A DNA stretch of 64,000 bases from Paenibacillus sp. FSL R7-0204 (lineage in GTDB: Bacteria > Bacillota > Bacilli > Paenibacillales > Paenibacillaceae): the NCBI RefSeq assembly GCF_038002225.1, contig NZ_JBBOCA010000001.1, forward strand, positions 4,402,001 through 4,466,000. The letters are read 5' to 3'. Below the pieces are notes generated by a model. It made no database searches and was not told where the DNA came from. It was given only the letters and a program-made list of their open reading frames with translations. Below, piece by piece: positions 50,027 to 58,316 of this stretch; positions within the stretch are counted from its first letter, which is position 1, and the number at the start of each line of letters is the position of its first letter. Both the position numbers and the translations under genes were made by a program.

Positions 50027-51874
50027 TTAGTTGGCACTCCGCAGGCTGTTCAGTACATATTCCAGCTGCTGCTTACATTCATATCTATATTTAGGAATGA
50101 CCGCTTCCAGCCGGTCCGCATAGCTGGCAGGGAAGCGCTCCATCAATTTAAATAAATAGAACTCAAACGTATAAGGCGTATGGACATTCTTATTCTCCAA
50201 GGCGGTCATCAGCAGTTCCAAGCGCTCCGACTCCGGCACTCCCGCCCTTTCAAGGCCTTTGAAGAGATTAGGAATGAAATCATAAGTTTTTCGTTTATAA
50301 GGCTCCTGCAGCTTGCCAAGCAGGTAGTCCTGTACCCCCTGATGACCCGGGCGTGCAAAGGCACTGGCCAAATTCACCGCGTCACGCTTGATGAACCAAT
50401 CCAGCCAGCGGGGATCCCAATCTGCGGCAATTTCTTCGGCAGACAGCAACTCCCTGCTGTAAGGCTGTCTGATTCCTGATGCGTCCCACTCTACCTCGTA
50501 AGTCCCCCGGCGGATATCCACGACCTGCTCCTCAATCGTATCAATCAACAATTGCGAGCGTTGAGCCGCATCCTTGGCCTCCTTACCCACCAATATTTTC
50601 AATTTATCCATGAAACTTCCGCCGAACCGGTTGTACAGCTCTTTTGGACTGAGTGACTGCTTGGCGACACGGAAATAGTTCGGCAGGAACCTTGCGCTCC
50701 GTTTATCCAGCTCTTCAAGCTCAGCCAGCGCAGCTCCATCCGGAGTTCTCTCTTTATACCAGGCCGCACGGTCAATGAGTGGAATCCAGCCCAGAGACGA
50801 GAAGCGTGCATACTCCTTAAGGATATAGCTGTAGATTTCATCCAGCTGCGGGCTCCGCACGTAGCGCAGCGCGGTCATGTAGGGAAGAAGCTCATTCCAC
50901 ATCTTGTCGGTCAGCTTCTTGTCTGCATTCGTCTGCGGCGCAGCCTGCAGCTCCTCCATAAATAATACCGCCAGCCTGTCGCTTACCTCTGCGGAATGCC
51001 CGCCTGCCAGCACTGCGGCTAACATCTCACGGTCCTTCTTCTGGCTGAACACCTCAATGAGCCGCTCTGCTCCCTCTGCCGATCCACCTGCTGCCAATGC
51101 TGTGTAGGCAGCTTCACGGATGATTTTCTTCTTGTCAGCAGACCACCCCAGCAGGAGTCCTGTATATTCCTCATACTCTCCCAGACACTTGATGGCGGCT
51201 GCCCGGATCTCATCGCTGCCGTTCTCGGCTGATTGAACAATAACGTCCAGGTGACTGGAAGCGCCTGCTTGAGCAATGACCTCCAGCTTGCGGACCTCGC
51301 TCCGTCCCCCTGCCGGGTTGAAGGTCTCCAGCAGGTATCCGGCGATCTCGGGCCCATAAGAAGGGAGAATATGGTTCTTCGCATATTCCGCCAGCTCCGA
51401 ATACGGGTCGTTCAGTGCAGAGACAGCCAGCGGCAGCAGACGCAGATCCTCAAAGACTCCTTCTTTATAGGCGTCCAGTACAATCTCATATCTGCCGCTT
51501 CCGGTAGTGGTGAGCGCTTCAAGCACAGGCGCAAGCTTCCGGTAAGTCTGATTCGTCTGCAGGGTGAACTTCCGAACCGGCAAGGGTCCGGTAGTTCCAT
51601 CCACGGTTGTCGTTCCCTGAGTGTACAGAACAGACTCCAGCAGCAGAGTATTCTCCTGCAATTGAATGCCCGGGGCAGGACCGTCCGGGCTCCCCGGTTC
51701 AATCAGTGCCGTGATTCCCTCGCCTAGCTTCTTAAAGACCGGTGACCGCTCGCCTAGCTGCTGAAATTGCGGAAGCAGCCGCTTCAGGCGGAAATCTCCA
51801 GCCGCCAGCTCACTTCCGGCAATATACAGTCTTCTGTATTCCTGATGCAGCTCCTGCAATAACGCTGTGCTCAT
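50027..51874 (-). CDS. HEAT-repeat protein of the MoxR-type operon
   Basis: 615 residues, almost entirely helical. Residues 150-330 contain HEAT-like pairs of helices: VRKLEVIAQAGASSHLDVIV, EIRAAAIKCLGEYEEYTGLLL, IIREAAYTALAAGGSAEGAERL and REMLAAVLAGGHSAEVSDRLA. The N-terminal 140 residues look like a separate helical domain with GxxGPLPVRKFTL. The C-terminal part has WDPRWLDWFIKRDAVNLA and further helical repeats. No enzymatic motif is visible, so it probably serves as a scaffold or substrate adaptor for the ATPase. The ATG at 51874 has GGAGG seven bases upstream. Not present in the E. coli set as far as I know; DUF4132-type proteins there may fill this place. Confidence 0.85.
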   Translation of the reverse strand: MSTALLQELHQEYRRLYIAGSELAAGDFRLKRLLPQFQQLGERSPVFKKLGEGITALIEPGSPDGPAPGIQLQENTLLLESVLYTQGTTTVDGTTGPLPVRKFTLQTNQTYRKLAPVLEALTTTGSGRYEIVLDAYKEGVFEDLRLLPLAVSALNDPYSELAEYAKNHILPSYGPEIAGYLLETFNPAGGRSEVRKLEVIAQAGASSHLDVIVQSAENGSDEIRAAAIKCLGEYEEYTGLLLGWSADKKKIIREAAYTALAAGGSAEGAERLIEVFSQKKDREMLAAVLAGGHSAEVSDRLAVLFMEELQAAPQTNADKKLTDKMWNELLPYMTALRYVRSPQLDEIYSYILKEYARFSSLGWIPLIDRAAWYKERTPDGAALAELEELDKRSARFLPNYFRVAKQSLSPKELYNRFGGSFMDKLKILVGKEAKDAAQRSQLLIDTIEEQVVDIRRGTYEVEWDASGIRQPYSRELLSAEEIAADWDPRWLDWFIKRDAVNLASAFARPGHQGVQDYLLGKLQEPYKRKTYDFIPNLFKGLERAGVPESERLELLMTALENKNVHTPYTFEFYLFKLMERFPASYADRLEAVIPKYRYECKQQLEYVLNSLRSAN

Positions 51875-51923
51875 GGATTGTCCTCCCATTTGAATAAAGG
51901 TTTGTGGATAATGTTGAATTGCA

Positions 51924-53369
51924 CTAGTACAGCAGACGAATGATCTCTTCGCCCTTAACGACAGTCAGCGGCTGGGCACGCAGACGTCCCTGGTCCAGGT
52001 CATGCTCGAACATGACCAGAACTGTACAGTCCTCGCGGGCGCCGGCCGGAAGGAACGGCAGCAGCTCTACCGTGCCTTGCGCAACTGACGGAATATCCTC
52101 CAGGAGCAGCCTTGTTCCTTCCCCGTCCGTCATAACATACTGGCCGTTCTCTGTAACGCCCAGAGCTGCGGCATGCAGCAGCATGACCGGCTGCTTGTCG
52201 CTCAGCGGGTTCTTGATCTGATTCTTCACCTTCTTGAAGACCTCCGAATATGAACGGTGAGCCTTGGCGGCCGCCCGCTCTAGATCCGTGCCTTGCACCG
52301 GTCTTGAAGACATGGACTCGTATCTAATCCGGGCATTCATATCCCCGGGATAGGTGTACAGCTGTGGAACCACGGCAATGTCGAAGAAGCTGTCTTCCTC
52401 GCGCATCAGCTTCGCCGCCTTGTAAGGGCGGTAGTTAAAGGTCCGGCGGATCTCCCCGCCTTCCGCAGAGAGATCCAGCCAAAAGCCAAGGTCTACGAAC
52501 TCCTGGCGGGCCCCATCGTTGTAGCTGTAGAAGGATAACTGCAGCAGCTCTGCCCCCTCTTTCACCAGCCCGTATTCCTTCAGCTCGCTAAGCTGCCAGG
52601 CATGGCCCAGCCATTCATCAATCGTGGATTCGTGATCGAGCGCCAGCTCCGGGTCCTCGCTCCGGGCCAGCAGATACGTCCGGCCCTTCTTGATAAATGC
52701 GTGTAGCCGTGTCAGCTGCTCCACCGCATATGTATAGTTCTGCTCCTGATCCTTGCCGCTGAACATCAGATTCGCGAAGCGGCGCAGCTCAATCTGGGCA
52801 CCGGACAAATAATAGTTCCCGAGCTGCTTCACATGCCCCTGAAGCGTCTTGGCCGCAGACTTGTCAATCGTGGAAAGGCCGCTGCGTACGAAGGAGAGCA
52901 CCAGCTTTTCCAGCAGATCAAGCCCTTCGAGCTGCGCGTTGATTTTTTTCTTCAGGGCGGATTTGTTAACCTTCTTCGGCTTGGGATCTGCTCCTTCAGC
53001 CGCCTGCTTCACCTTGTTCTCTTCCCGCTTCTCCGCCTTCTCGCGCTTCGATGCGATGTCTTCGGGAACCGGAGCAGGTGTGAACGTCTGGCCTTCGGTA
53101 AAGGCATACAGCAGACCTAGTGCGTGCTTGCAGGGGAATTGGCGGCTGGGGCAGCTGCAGCGGAAGACCGGGCTGTCTGGTACGATGAAGTCCACTGAGC
53201 ACTCATAGGGCGTTTTGCCGCTTCCGGCACATTTTCCGAATAATAGCTCTCCGTTCTCCGACTGATGGAGCTCCACAAAGCTCTTTTTGCGGACCAGCCC
53301 CTGGCCGTTCTTGATCGCAGCAGCATTGGGTGCAAGTGAATCGACGTACGTGGATGTTAGCTCTGGCAA
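51924..53369 (-). CDS. SWIM zinc-finger protein of the MoxR-type operon (YehQ-like)
   Basis: 481 residues. The SWIM motif CxCxnCxH is complete: FRCSCPSRQFPCKHALGLL near residues 68-86, preceded by the usual GSGKTPYECSVDF strand region. SWIM domains bind zinc and contact DNA or protein. Residues 100-150 are a charged Lys/Glu-rich linker. The rest is helical, then strand-rich (RRTFNYRPYKAAKLMREEDSFF), ending in a small beta domain with LLLEDIPSVAQGTVELLPFLP. It starts with TTG after GGGAGG, eight bases upstream. It is the first gene after the promoter at 53492-53520, so it heads the operon. Confidence 0.9.
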   Translation of the reverse strand: MPELTSTYVDSLAPNAAAIKNGQGLVRKKSFVELHQSENGELLFGKCAGSGKTPYECSVDFIVPDSPVFRCSCPSRQFPCKHALGLLYAFTEGQTFTPAPVPEDIASKREKAEKREENKVKQAAEGADPKPKKVNKSALKKKINAQLEGLDLLEKLVLSFVRSGLSTIDKSAAKTLQGHVKQLGNYYLSGAQIELRRFANLMFSGKDQEQNYTYAVEQLTRLHAFIKKGRTYLLARSEDPELALDHESTIDEWLGHAWQLSELKEYGLVKEGAELLQLSFYSYNDGARQEFVDLGFWLDLSAEGGEIRRTFNYRPYKAAKLMREEDSFFDIAVVPQLYTYPGDMNARIRYESMSSRPVQGTDLERAAAKAHRSYSEVFKKVKNQIKNPLSDKQPVMLLHAAALGVTENGQYVMTDGEGTRLLLEDIPSVAQGTVELLPFLPAGAREDCTVLVMFEHDLDQGRLRAQPLTVVKGEEIIRLLY

Positions 53370-53491
53370 ATTAGATTCCTCCCGGCTGAATTAGGATGTA
53401 AGCAGAATGAATAATCGTGCATATAGGGCACAAGTATTTATTACCCAACTTCACATGAAACGACTACAAATAGGATCATATGTTTGCATTC

Positions 53492-53520
53492 ATTTTAGCA
53501 AATCTTAGCGTCCGATCCAA
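53492..53520 (-). promoter_or_regulatory. Sigma-A promoter of the SWIM-HEAT-MoxR-DUF5682-VWA operon
   Basis: On the minus strand TTGGAT (53515-53520) and TAAAAT (53492-53497) are separated by exactly 17 bases. It is the only good promoter upstream of the five genes and points to constitutive, vegetative expression unless a regulator binds nearby. Confidence 0.7.
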
Positions 53521-53630
53521 TAGAGTAACCGCTTTCAGATGAAAAATGGGTGATAGGTCCTAGATTCCCTTCTAGTCAAGCTCCTTTATAAGCGCTTTAT
53601 GTAACCTCTATAACCGAACAAAAGTCGAAC

Positions 53631-53667
53631 AAAAAAAACGGCCAGCCCTCATGAAACAGCCGCCGTT
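53631..53667 (-). terminator. Terminator of desKR
   Basis: On the minus strand AACGGC pairs with GCCGTT across an 18-base loop, followed by eight T. Confidence 0.75.
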
Positions 53668-53690
53668 CATGCTTCCCCGCCAGGGATATT

Positions 53691-54293
53691 TTATTTGAAC
53701 CAGCCTTTCTCCTTGAAGCGTGTAATCGCCTCGATCCGGTTGCCCACATCCAGCTTGTCCAGAATGACCGAGATGTAGTTGCGGACTGTTCCGGTGGTGA
53801 TATACAGCTGGCTGGCGATCTCCTTCGTATTCTTGCCGTCGGCAATCAGCCCCAGCACTTCCTTCTCCCGCTCGGTCAGCGGATTCGCTTCCTTGCTGTA
53901 GGCTTCATCCATCAGCTCCGGCGCGTACATCCGTTTGCCGTCCATGACACTGCGGATCGACAGCGCCAGCTCCTCGCTGGGACTGTCCTTAAGCAGATAG
54001 GCATCCACTCCGGCCTTGACCGCACGCTCGAAGTACCCTGCCCGGGCAAACGTGGTCAGAATCATGATTTTGCAGCCTGCCCCCTTCAGGGCTTCTGCCG
54101 CTTCCAGGCCCGTCATAGCCGGCATCTCAATATCCATAATACAGATATCAGGCTGCAGCTGCTTCACCAGCTTCACAGCCTCTTCCCCGTTGCTCGCCTT
54201 GCCAACCACTTTCATGTCTTCCTCCAGGTCCAGCAGCGCCGACAGTGCTCCCAGCAGCATCCGCTGGTCTTCGGCTATCACGATTGATATCAT
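53691..54293 (-). CDS. desR: DesR-like response regulator (NarL/LuxR type)
   Basis: 200 residues. The receiver domain has the acidic pocket (ISIVIAEDQRMLLGAL) and the phosphorylated Asp in DICIMDIEMPAMTG near residue 54, with Thr in ILTTFARAGYF and Lys in YLLKDSPSEE. The LuxR-type helix-turn-helix near 137-195 has NPLTEREKEVLGLIADGKNTKEIASQL. The gene overlaps the sensor kinase gene by four bases and lies downstream of a fatty acid desaturase. That is the des-desK-desR arrangement of B. subtilis, where phosphorylated DesR activates des at low temperature. The role here is inferred from that synteny. Confidence 0.88.
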   Translation of the reverse strand: MISIVIAEDQRMLLGALSALLDLEEDMKVVGKASNGEEAVKLVKQLQPDICIMDIEMPAMTGLEAAEALKGAGCKIMILTTFARAGYFERAVKAGVDAYLLKDSPSEELALSIRSVMDGKRMYAPELMDEAYSKEANPLTEREKEVLGLIADGKNTKEIASQLYITTGTVRNYISVILDKLDVGNRIEAITRFKEKGWFK

Positions 54294-55429
54294 TGCGCGT
54301 TCACCTCCATGTCCGGCTGCTGCGACGCATTCGGCACCTTAATCACTAGCGTAGTTCCTTCATCCTGGATCACTTCCATCGAACCGTTCACGAACTCCAG
54401 CCGCTCCCGCATTCCCTGCAGGCCATGCCCCTTATGATACAGCCTGGTCCCCTCAATCCCCGTGCCGTTATCCTTCACCTTAATCACCAGGTCTGTCCGG
54501 GAAGGCTCAATCTGGATCAGGCAGAGCGAGGCGCCGCTATGCTTCACCACGTTGGTTACGGCCTCCTTCATGCACATGCTCAGCACATTCTCGGTAATCA
54601 GCGAGGTATTGGTCAGAACGGGATCACCCTCCAGCATATAACCGATCTCCGCCGCCTGGAGGAATTGCCGGATGCGCACCAGCTCATCTTCAACCCGGAT
54701 GCCCCGCATCTGTGTGATCATCTCCCGGACTTCCTTAAGCGCGCTGCGGGCGGTTACGCGGACATCGTTAATTTCGATCATGGCCTGTGCCGGATTCTTG
54801 CTGATCAGCTTGCCGGCCAGGTCACTCTTCAGTCCGATCAGTGACAGGCGTTGTCCCAGCGTATCATGCAGATCCCGGGAGATCCGCTGACGCTCTTCCA
54901 TAATACCCAGCTCGGAGATCCGTTTGTTGGCATCCTCCAGCTGTTCCTCCAGCTTATCCTGCCTGTTGCGGTTATAGGTAGTGACCGGAAGCAGCACCAC
55001 AGCAATGATACTGACCAACACGAACGGCAGCTGCGAGAGGAATACGGGATTGCGCATAATCAGCTCATAGTTAATGGCTACAATCGTCGTCAGCAGATGG
55101 ATCGGATAGAGGGTGAAGAAGGCCGCTCTTTTCTGAATATTCCCGATAAAAAAAGCCAGAAACAGCGCAAAGTACATGTATCCGAACAGCAGCGTCATCG
55201 TAACAGAAACTATCATCTGCACACTGGTCCAGAAATAGACTACCCAGCCCCTGGCCTTAAACGACAGCACGTAGCAGGCGAAGAAGACCATAATCATCAG
55301 AATGCCATACACCCAGCGGTCCGCCGAGGAGGATCGGAAGATGAAATAGAACGGAAGAATGTAAAAAACAACCCATACATAAGGGCTCAGTCCCGTACTT
55401 TTATGAAAAATATGATGCCACTTCTGCAT
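54290..55429 (-). CDS. desK: DesK-like membrane sensor histidine kinase
   Basis: About 379 residues. Five or so membrane helices fill residues 10-150 (VWVVFYILPFYFIF, then MIMVFFACYVLSF and others). The HisKA_3 phosphorylation site is MEERQRISRDLHDTLGQRL near 185-203, with the His in the DLHDTLG motif. The ATPase domain has KEAVTNVVKHSGAS (N box) near 285, DLVIKVKDNGTGIEG (G1) near 315 and GHGLQGMRERLEFVNG (G2) near 335. In B. subtilis DesK senses membrane thickness and fluidity. The ATG at 55429 has AAGG nine bases upstream; the open frame begins with a TTG at 55453. Directly follows des. Confidence 0.9.
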   Translation of the reverse strand: MQKWHHIFHKSTGLSPYVWVVFYILPFYFIFRSSSADRWVYGILMIMVFFACYVLSFKARGWVVYFWTSVQMIVSVTMTLLFGYMYFALFLAFFIGNIQKRAAFFTLYPIHLLTTIVAINYELIMRNPVFLSQLPFVLVSIIAVVLLPVTTYNRNRQDKLEEQLEDANKRISELGIMEERQRISRDLHDTLGQRLSLIGLKSDLAGKLISKNPAQAMIEINDVRVTARSALKEVREMITQMRGIRVEDELVRIRQFLQAAEIGYMLEGDPVLTNTSLITENVLSMCMKEAVTNVVKHSGASLCLIQIEPSRTDLVIKVKDNGTGIEGTRLYHKGHGLQGMRERLEFVNGSMEVIQDEGTTLVIKVPNASQQPDMEVNAQ

Positions 55430-55524
55430 GTTAGCCATCCTTTTTGCCAGCAAGTTTATACCCCCATTTTAACATAAACCAGCCTCAGACCGGCAACTTC
55501 CTTCGAAACAACCTGTGTGTATTC

Positions 55525-55574
55525 TAAAAAAGAAAGACCAGACCCGGCATCCTGCTCCCCGGATCTGTCTTTCT
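55525..55574 (-). terminator. Terminator between des and desK
   Basis: On the minus strand AAAGAC pairs with GTCTTT, with inner AGA/TCT and CCGG/CCGG pairs, followed by CTTTTTT. Some transcripts from the des promoter would end here, so desKR is likely expressed at a lower level. Confidence 0.75.
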
Positions 55575-55596
55575 GCATGTTATCAAGTTACCGCTT

Positions 55597-56664
55597 CTAT
55601 TCGCTCTGGAACCCCGGTTTGATTACCTTCAGCCCCTCTTTCACGGCAGGCTCACTCTTCCGCAACCGCTGCTTCAACTGCTTGAAGCTGACGAAGACCT
55701 TATGCTCTTCATCCCAAAGACGGTATTTCAGCGCTTCGAGACTGGTGCTGAGTGTAATGGTGGTTGCCTTTTGCAAAGGCGGGCTGGCATTGTGAGCCAA
55801 TTCCAGATTATAATTCGGCACCTTTGGACTCAAGTGATGCACATGGTGAAATCCGATATTTCCGGTAATCCATTGCAGTAGCTTCGGCAGCTTATAGTAA
55901 GAGCTTCCTTCTACAGCGGCGTTCACGTAGCTCCACTCTTCATCATGCTCGAAGTAAGTATGTTCGAACTGGTGCTGTACATAGAACAGCCAGATGCCGA
56001 GGAACCCGGACACGAACACTATTGGAAGTTGCACCAACAGGAACGCCTGCCAGCCAATGAGCAGAATAATTCCAGTATATAGAGCCACAATGGACACATT
56101 GGTCAGGTAGGTATTCATGCGCTCCTTGCGTCTTGCCCCTTTGGCATTGAACCGGTACTGGATGAGGAATACAGCAATCGGTCCGATGACGAACATTACC
56201 AGCGGGTTGCGGTAGATCCGGTAATAGAGCCGCTGAAGCGGCTTGGCAGCCACATATTCATCCACCGTCATGATCCAGATATCCCCGATGCCTCTTTTGT
56301 CGAGATTGCTGCTTCCGGCATGATGAATCGAATGACTGTGCTTCCACTGGCGGTAAGGGACCAGGGTAAGCACACCGGTGATGGTGCCGACAATATCATT
56401 GGCCTTGCGGTTCTTGAAGAACGACCCGTGACAGCAGTCATGAAAAATAATAAAGGTGCGGATGACAAAGCCGGCAGCCGGAATAGCGAACAGCAGCGTC
56501 AGCCAGTAGGACACGGATAAGCTGAAGTAAGCGGCGGTCCATAATAGCACCAGCGGCCCAAGCGTATTAATGAGCTGTTTTATGCTCGTGCTGAGGTCTG
56601 TTTTCTCATAAGGGGCTACGCTTTTCTTCAATGTAGAGAGCTGGGGTATCTGGTTGTTGGTCAT
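55597..56664 (-). CDS. des: Membrane fatty acid desaturase
   Basis: 355 residues with four membrane helices. The three histidine boxes of acyl-lipid desaturases are intact: IIFHDCCHGSFF near residue 76-87, WKHSHSIHHAGSSN near 112-125 and NIGFHHVHHLSPKVPNYNL near 270-290. They hold the di-iron centre that inserts a double bond into membrane lipid acyl chains. The ATG at 56664 has GAGGAGG 11 bases upstream; the frame is open from 56694. Followed by a terminator and desK-desR, so the gene is probably activated by DesR. B. subtilis Des is a delta-5 desaturase; the position here is not determined. Confidence 0.93.
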   Translation of the reverse strand: MTNNQIPQLSTLKKSVAPYEKTDLSTSIKQLINTLGPLVLLWTAAYFSLSVSYWLTLLFAIPAAGFVIRTFIIFHDCCHGSFFKNRKANDIVGTITGVLTLVPYRQWKHSHSIHHAGSSNLDKRGIGDIWIMTVDEYVAAKPLQRLYYRIYRNPLVMFVIGPIAVFLIQYRFNAKGARRKERMNTYLTNVSIVALYTGIILLIGWQAFLLVQLPIVFVSGFLGIWLFYVQHQFEHTYFEHDEEWSYVNAAVEGSSYYKLPKLLQWITGNIGFHHVHHLSPKVPNYNLELAHNASPPLQKATTITLSTSLEALKYRLWDEEHKVFVSFKQLKQRLRKSEPAVKEGLKVIKPGFQSE

Positions 56665-56733
56665 CGGGATCGGTTCCTCCTCGGATGCATCCATTCAAGG
56701 ATACTTCTTATATTTCCAGTATAAAGAAAGAAG

Positions 56734-56785
56734 TGTCATCCCCGTAAGTCATAAATATCAACTCTGATGTATGACAAATGTCATA
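56734..56785 (-). promoter_or_regulatory. Candidate DesR-binding region upstream of des
   Basis: TATGACAAATGTCATA (56770-56785) has perfect seven-base inverted arms. TGTCAT (56734-56739) and AAGTCAT (56746-56752) repeat the half-site closer to des. A TATACT -10 lies at 56719-56724 on the minus strand with a poor -35, as expected for an activated promoter. The palindrome overlaps the stop of the MFS gene by a few bases. Confidence 0.55.
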
Positions 56786-57993
56786 GTCGGCTCTGGAGTG
56801 CTTGTCTGCCCGCCTCTTTCGTTCTGAGCAGCGGCAGCAGAATCAGCACCGCAATCAGGAACAACACACCGCTCCCCGTGAAGACTGCGGACAGAGAGAG
56901 CATTCCTTTAGCATAGCCGGCTACAGACATTCCAATCACCATGAAGCCCATGAACATCGGCCCCATAATGCCGCCCACCCTGCCCATATAAGCAGTCTCC
57001 GTATGACGGATCAGCAGTGTATTGATACCGATATGAATACAAGGGTAAAAGAATCCGCTAACCGTCTGGAGCACCAGCGTGAGCGCTGTGTGATGCGACC
57101 AGCCTACCCCCGCCGTTCCTGCCGCACTGATCAGCAGGCCTAGGGATAACATCGTCTGCGGCTTCATAGTTTTGCCTTTACTCATAATAAACATTCCGCC
57201 CAGCAGCATGGACGCTCCGTTGGCCATCATCACCCACTGCAGGAAGTCTTTGTCTCTGCCCAGATTCTCCATAATGATGAAGACGCCCAGCGGCTGAACC
57301 AGTCCGGCGGCAAGCCCGGCGAAGGCAAAGGTTACTCCAAGATTCTTCAACACCCGGCTTGCGCGCACATAATTCAGTCCGGATATCATCTCTGCCAGGA
57401 ATCCGCTGCGGGCCTGTCCGCTCTCCTCCTTCCGCTCAGCAGGCAACTTGACCAGAATGAGCGCCGAGCAGATGAACATCCCGCCCATCACAGCAAGTGA
57501 GGCCTCAATGCCGTAATGACTATAGATGAAAGTGCCGATGACCGGACCAATGACCATGAAGAACGCCGTAAGCGACTGAAACATAGCCATTACACTCTGC
57601 AGCTGCTCTTCAGGCACATGCTGCTTAAGTAGCTTCATCGCTGAAGGCTGCGAGAACTGGGACAGGATGGCCGACACCATTGTTGCAAACAACAGGGCGC
57701 GCCATGAGCCTGACATGACCACCAGCAGTACAACAAAGATTGAGCACGCGGACAACAGATCGCTTACGATCATGGTCCGTTTGGGCCGCCAGCGGTCTGC
57801 GAAGGTTCCCCCGATGATCGCGAACAGAAAGAGCGGACCATACTCTGCCACCGAAATGAGCGAGACATAATAAGGATCATTCTGTGTAATCTCCGTCACA
57901 TACAGCAGAATCGCAAAATTCCGCACCCACACCCCGAGCTGCAATAACACATTTTGACAGCATAGTCGTCCGTACATACTTGTTACTTAACAC
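56781..57993 (-). pseudogene. MFS transporter with a one-base frameshift near its start
   Basis: The long frame (56781-57977) encodes about 398 residues with 11-12 membrane helices and the MFS motif GGTFADRWRPKRTMIV near residue 57. Its own start has no ribosome-binding site, and its first residues MYGRLCCQN look wrong. In the neighbouring frame a GTG at 57993 has GGAGG eight bases upstream and encodes VLSNKYVRTTMLSK, a typical MFS N-terminus. It joins the long frame (NVLLQLGVWVRNFAILL) if one A is added to the run of four at 57952-57955. So either the gene is broken or the sequence misses one base. The family is the efflux-type drug-H+ antiporters. Confidence 0.8.
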
Positions 57994-58298
57994 GTTAACA
58001 TCCTCCATTATTTGAATACATTCTAAATAGATAAATACCTAATCTGAATATTAATATATAGACTTTAATTTACTTTGTCTATCTATTAATAGATAAATTT
58101 TATTTTATCTACAAAAACACAAATAAGGATAGATGGTCATGACGGGATGGTTCATAAGAGGCGTTTGGCCCGGCGTAACGGACTGAGGTGCGCTTATGCA
58201 GGATGAAAGTCACCCCTTGAGTAAAGTAACGGACCTCATGGAGCTTATTCTTGGAATTGCCGCTTTTAAACCTCTCGTAAAGAGACGATATGGACTTC
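57994..58298. promoter_or_regulatory. AT-rich control region of the MFS gene, followed by degenerate repeats
   Basis: TATCTATTAATAGATA (58080-58095) is a perfect 16-base palindrome. A second AAATAGATAAAT-like half is at 58025-58036. This looks like the operator of a MarR- or PadR-type regulator, but no such gene is next to it. From 58176 on, degenerate 51-base units (starts 58176, 58227, 58278) begin with TAACGGAC or a variant and lead into the IS element. Confidence 0.5.
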
Positions 58299-58316
58299 TG
58301 TCAAGAAAGTAGACTG

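Larger units (their letters stand above)
53370..53690. other. Non-coding gap between the MoxR-type operon and desR
   Basis: This 321-base stretch holds the operon promoter at 53492-53520 and the desR terminator at 53631-53667. I see no gene in it; short frames in it lack ribosome-binding sites. The leader between promoter and TTG start is about 120 bases and shows no strong secondary structure. Confidence 0.7.
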
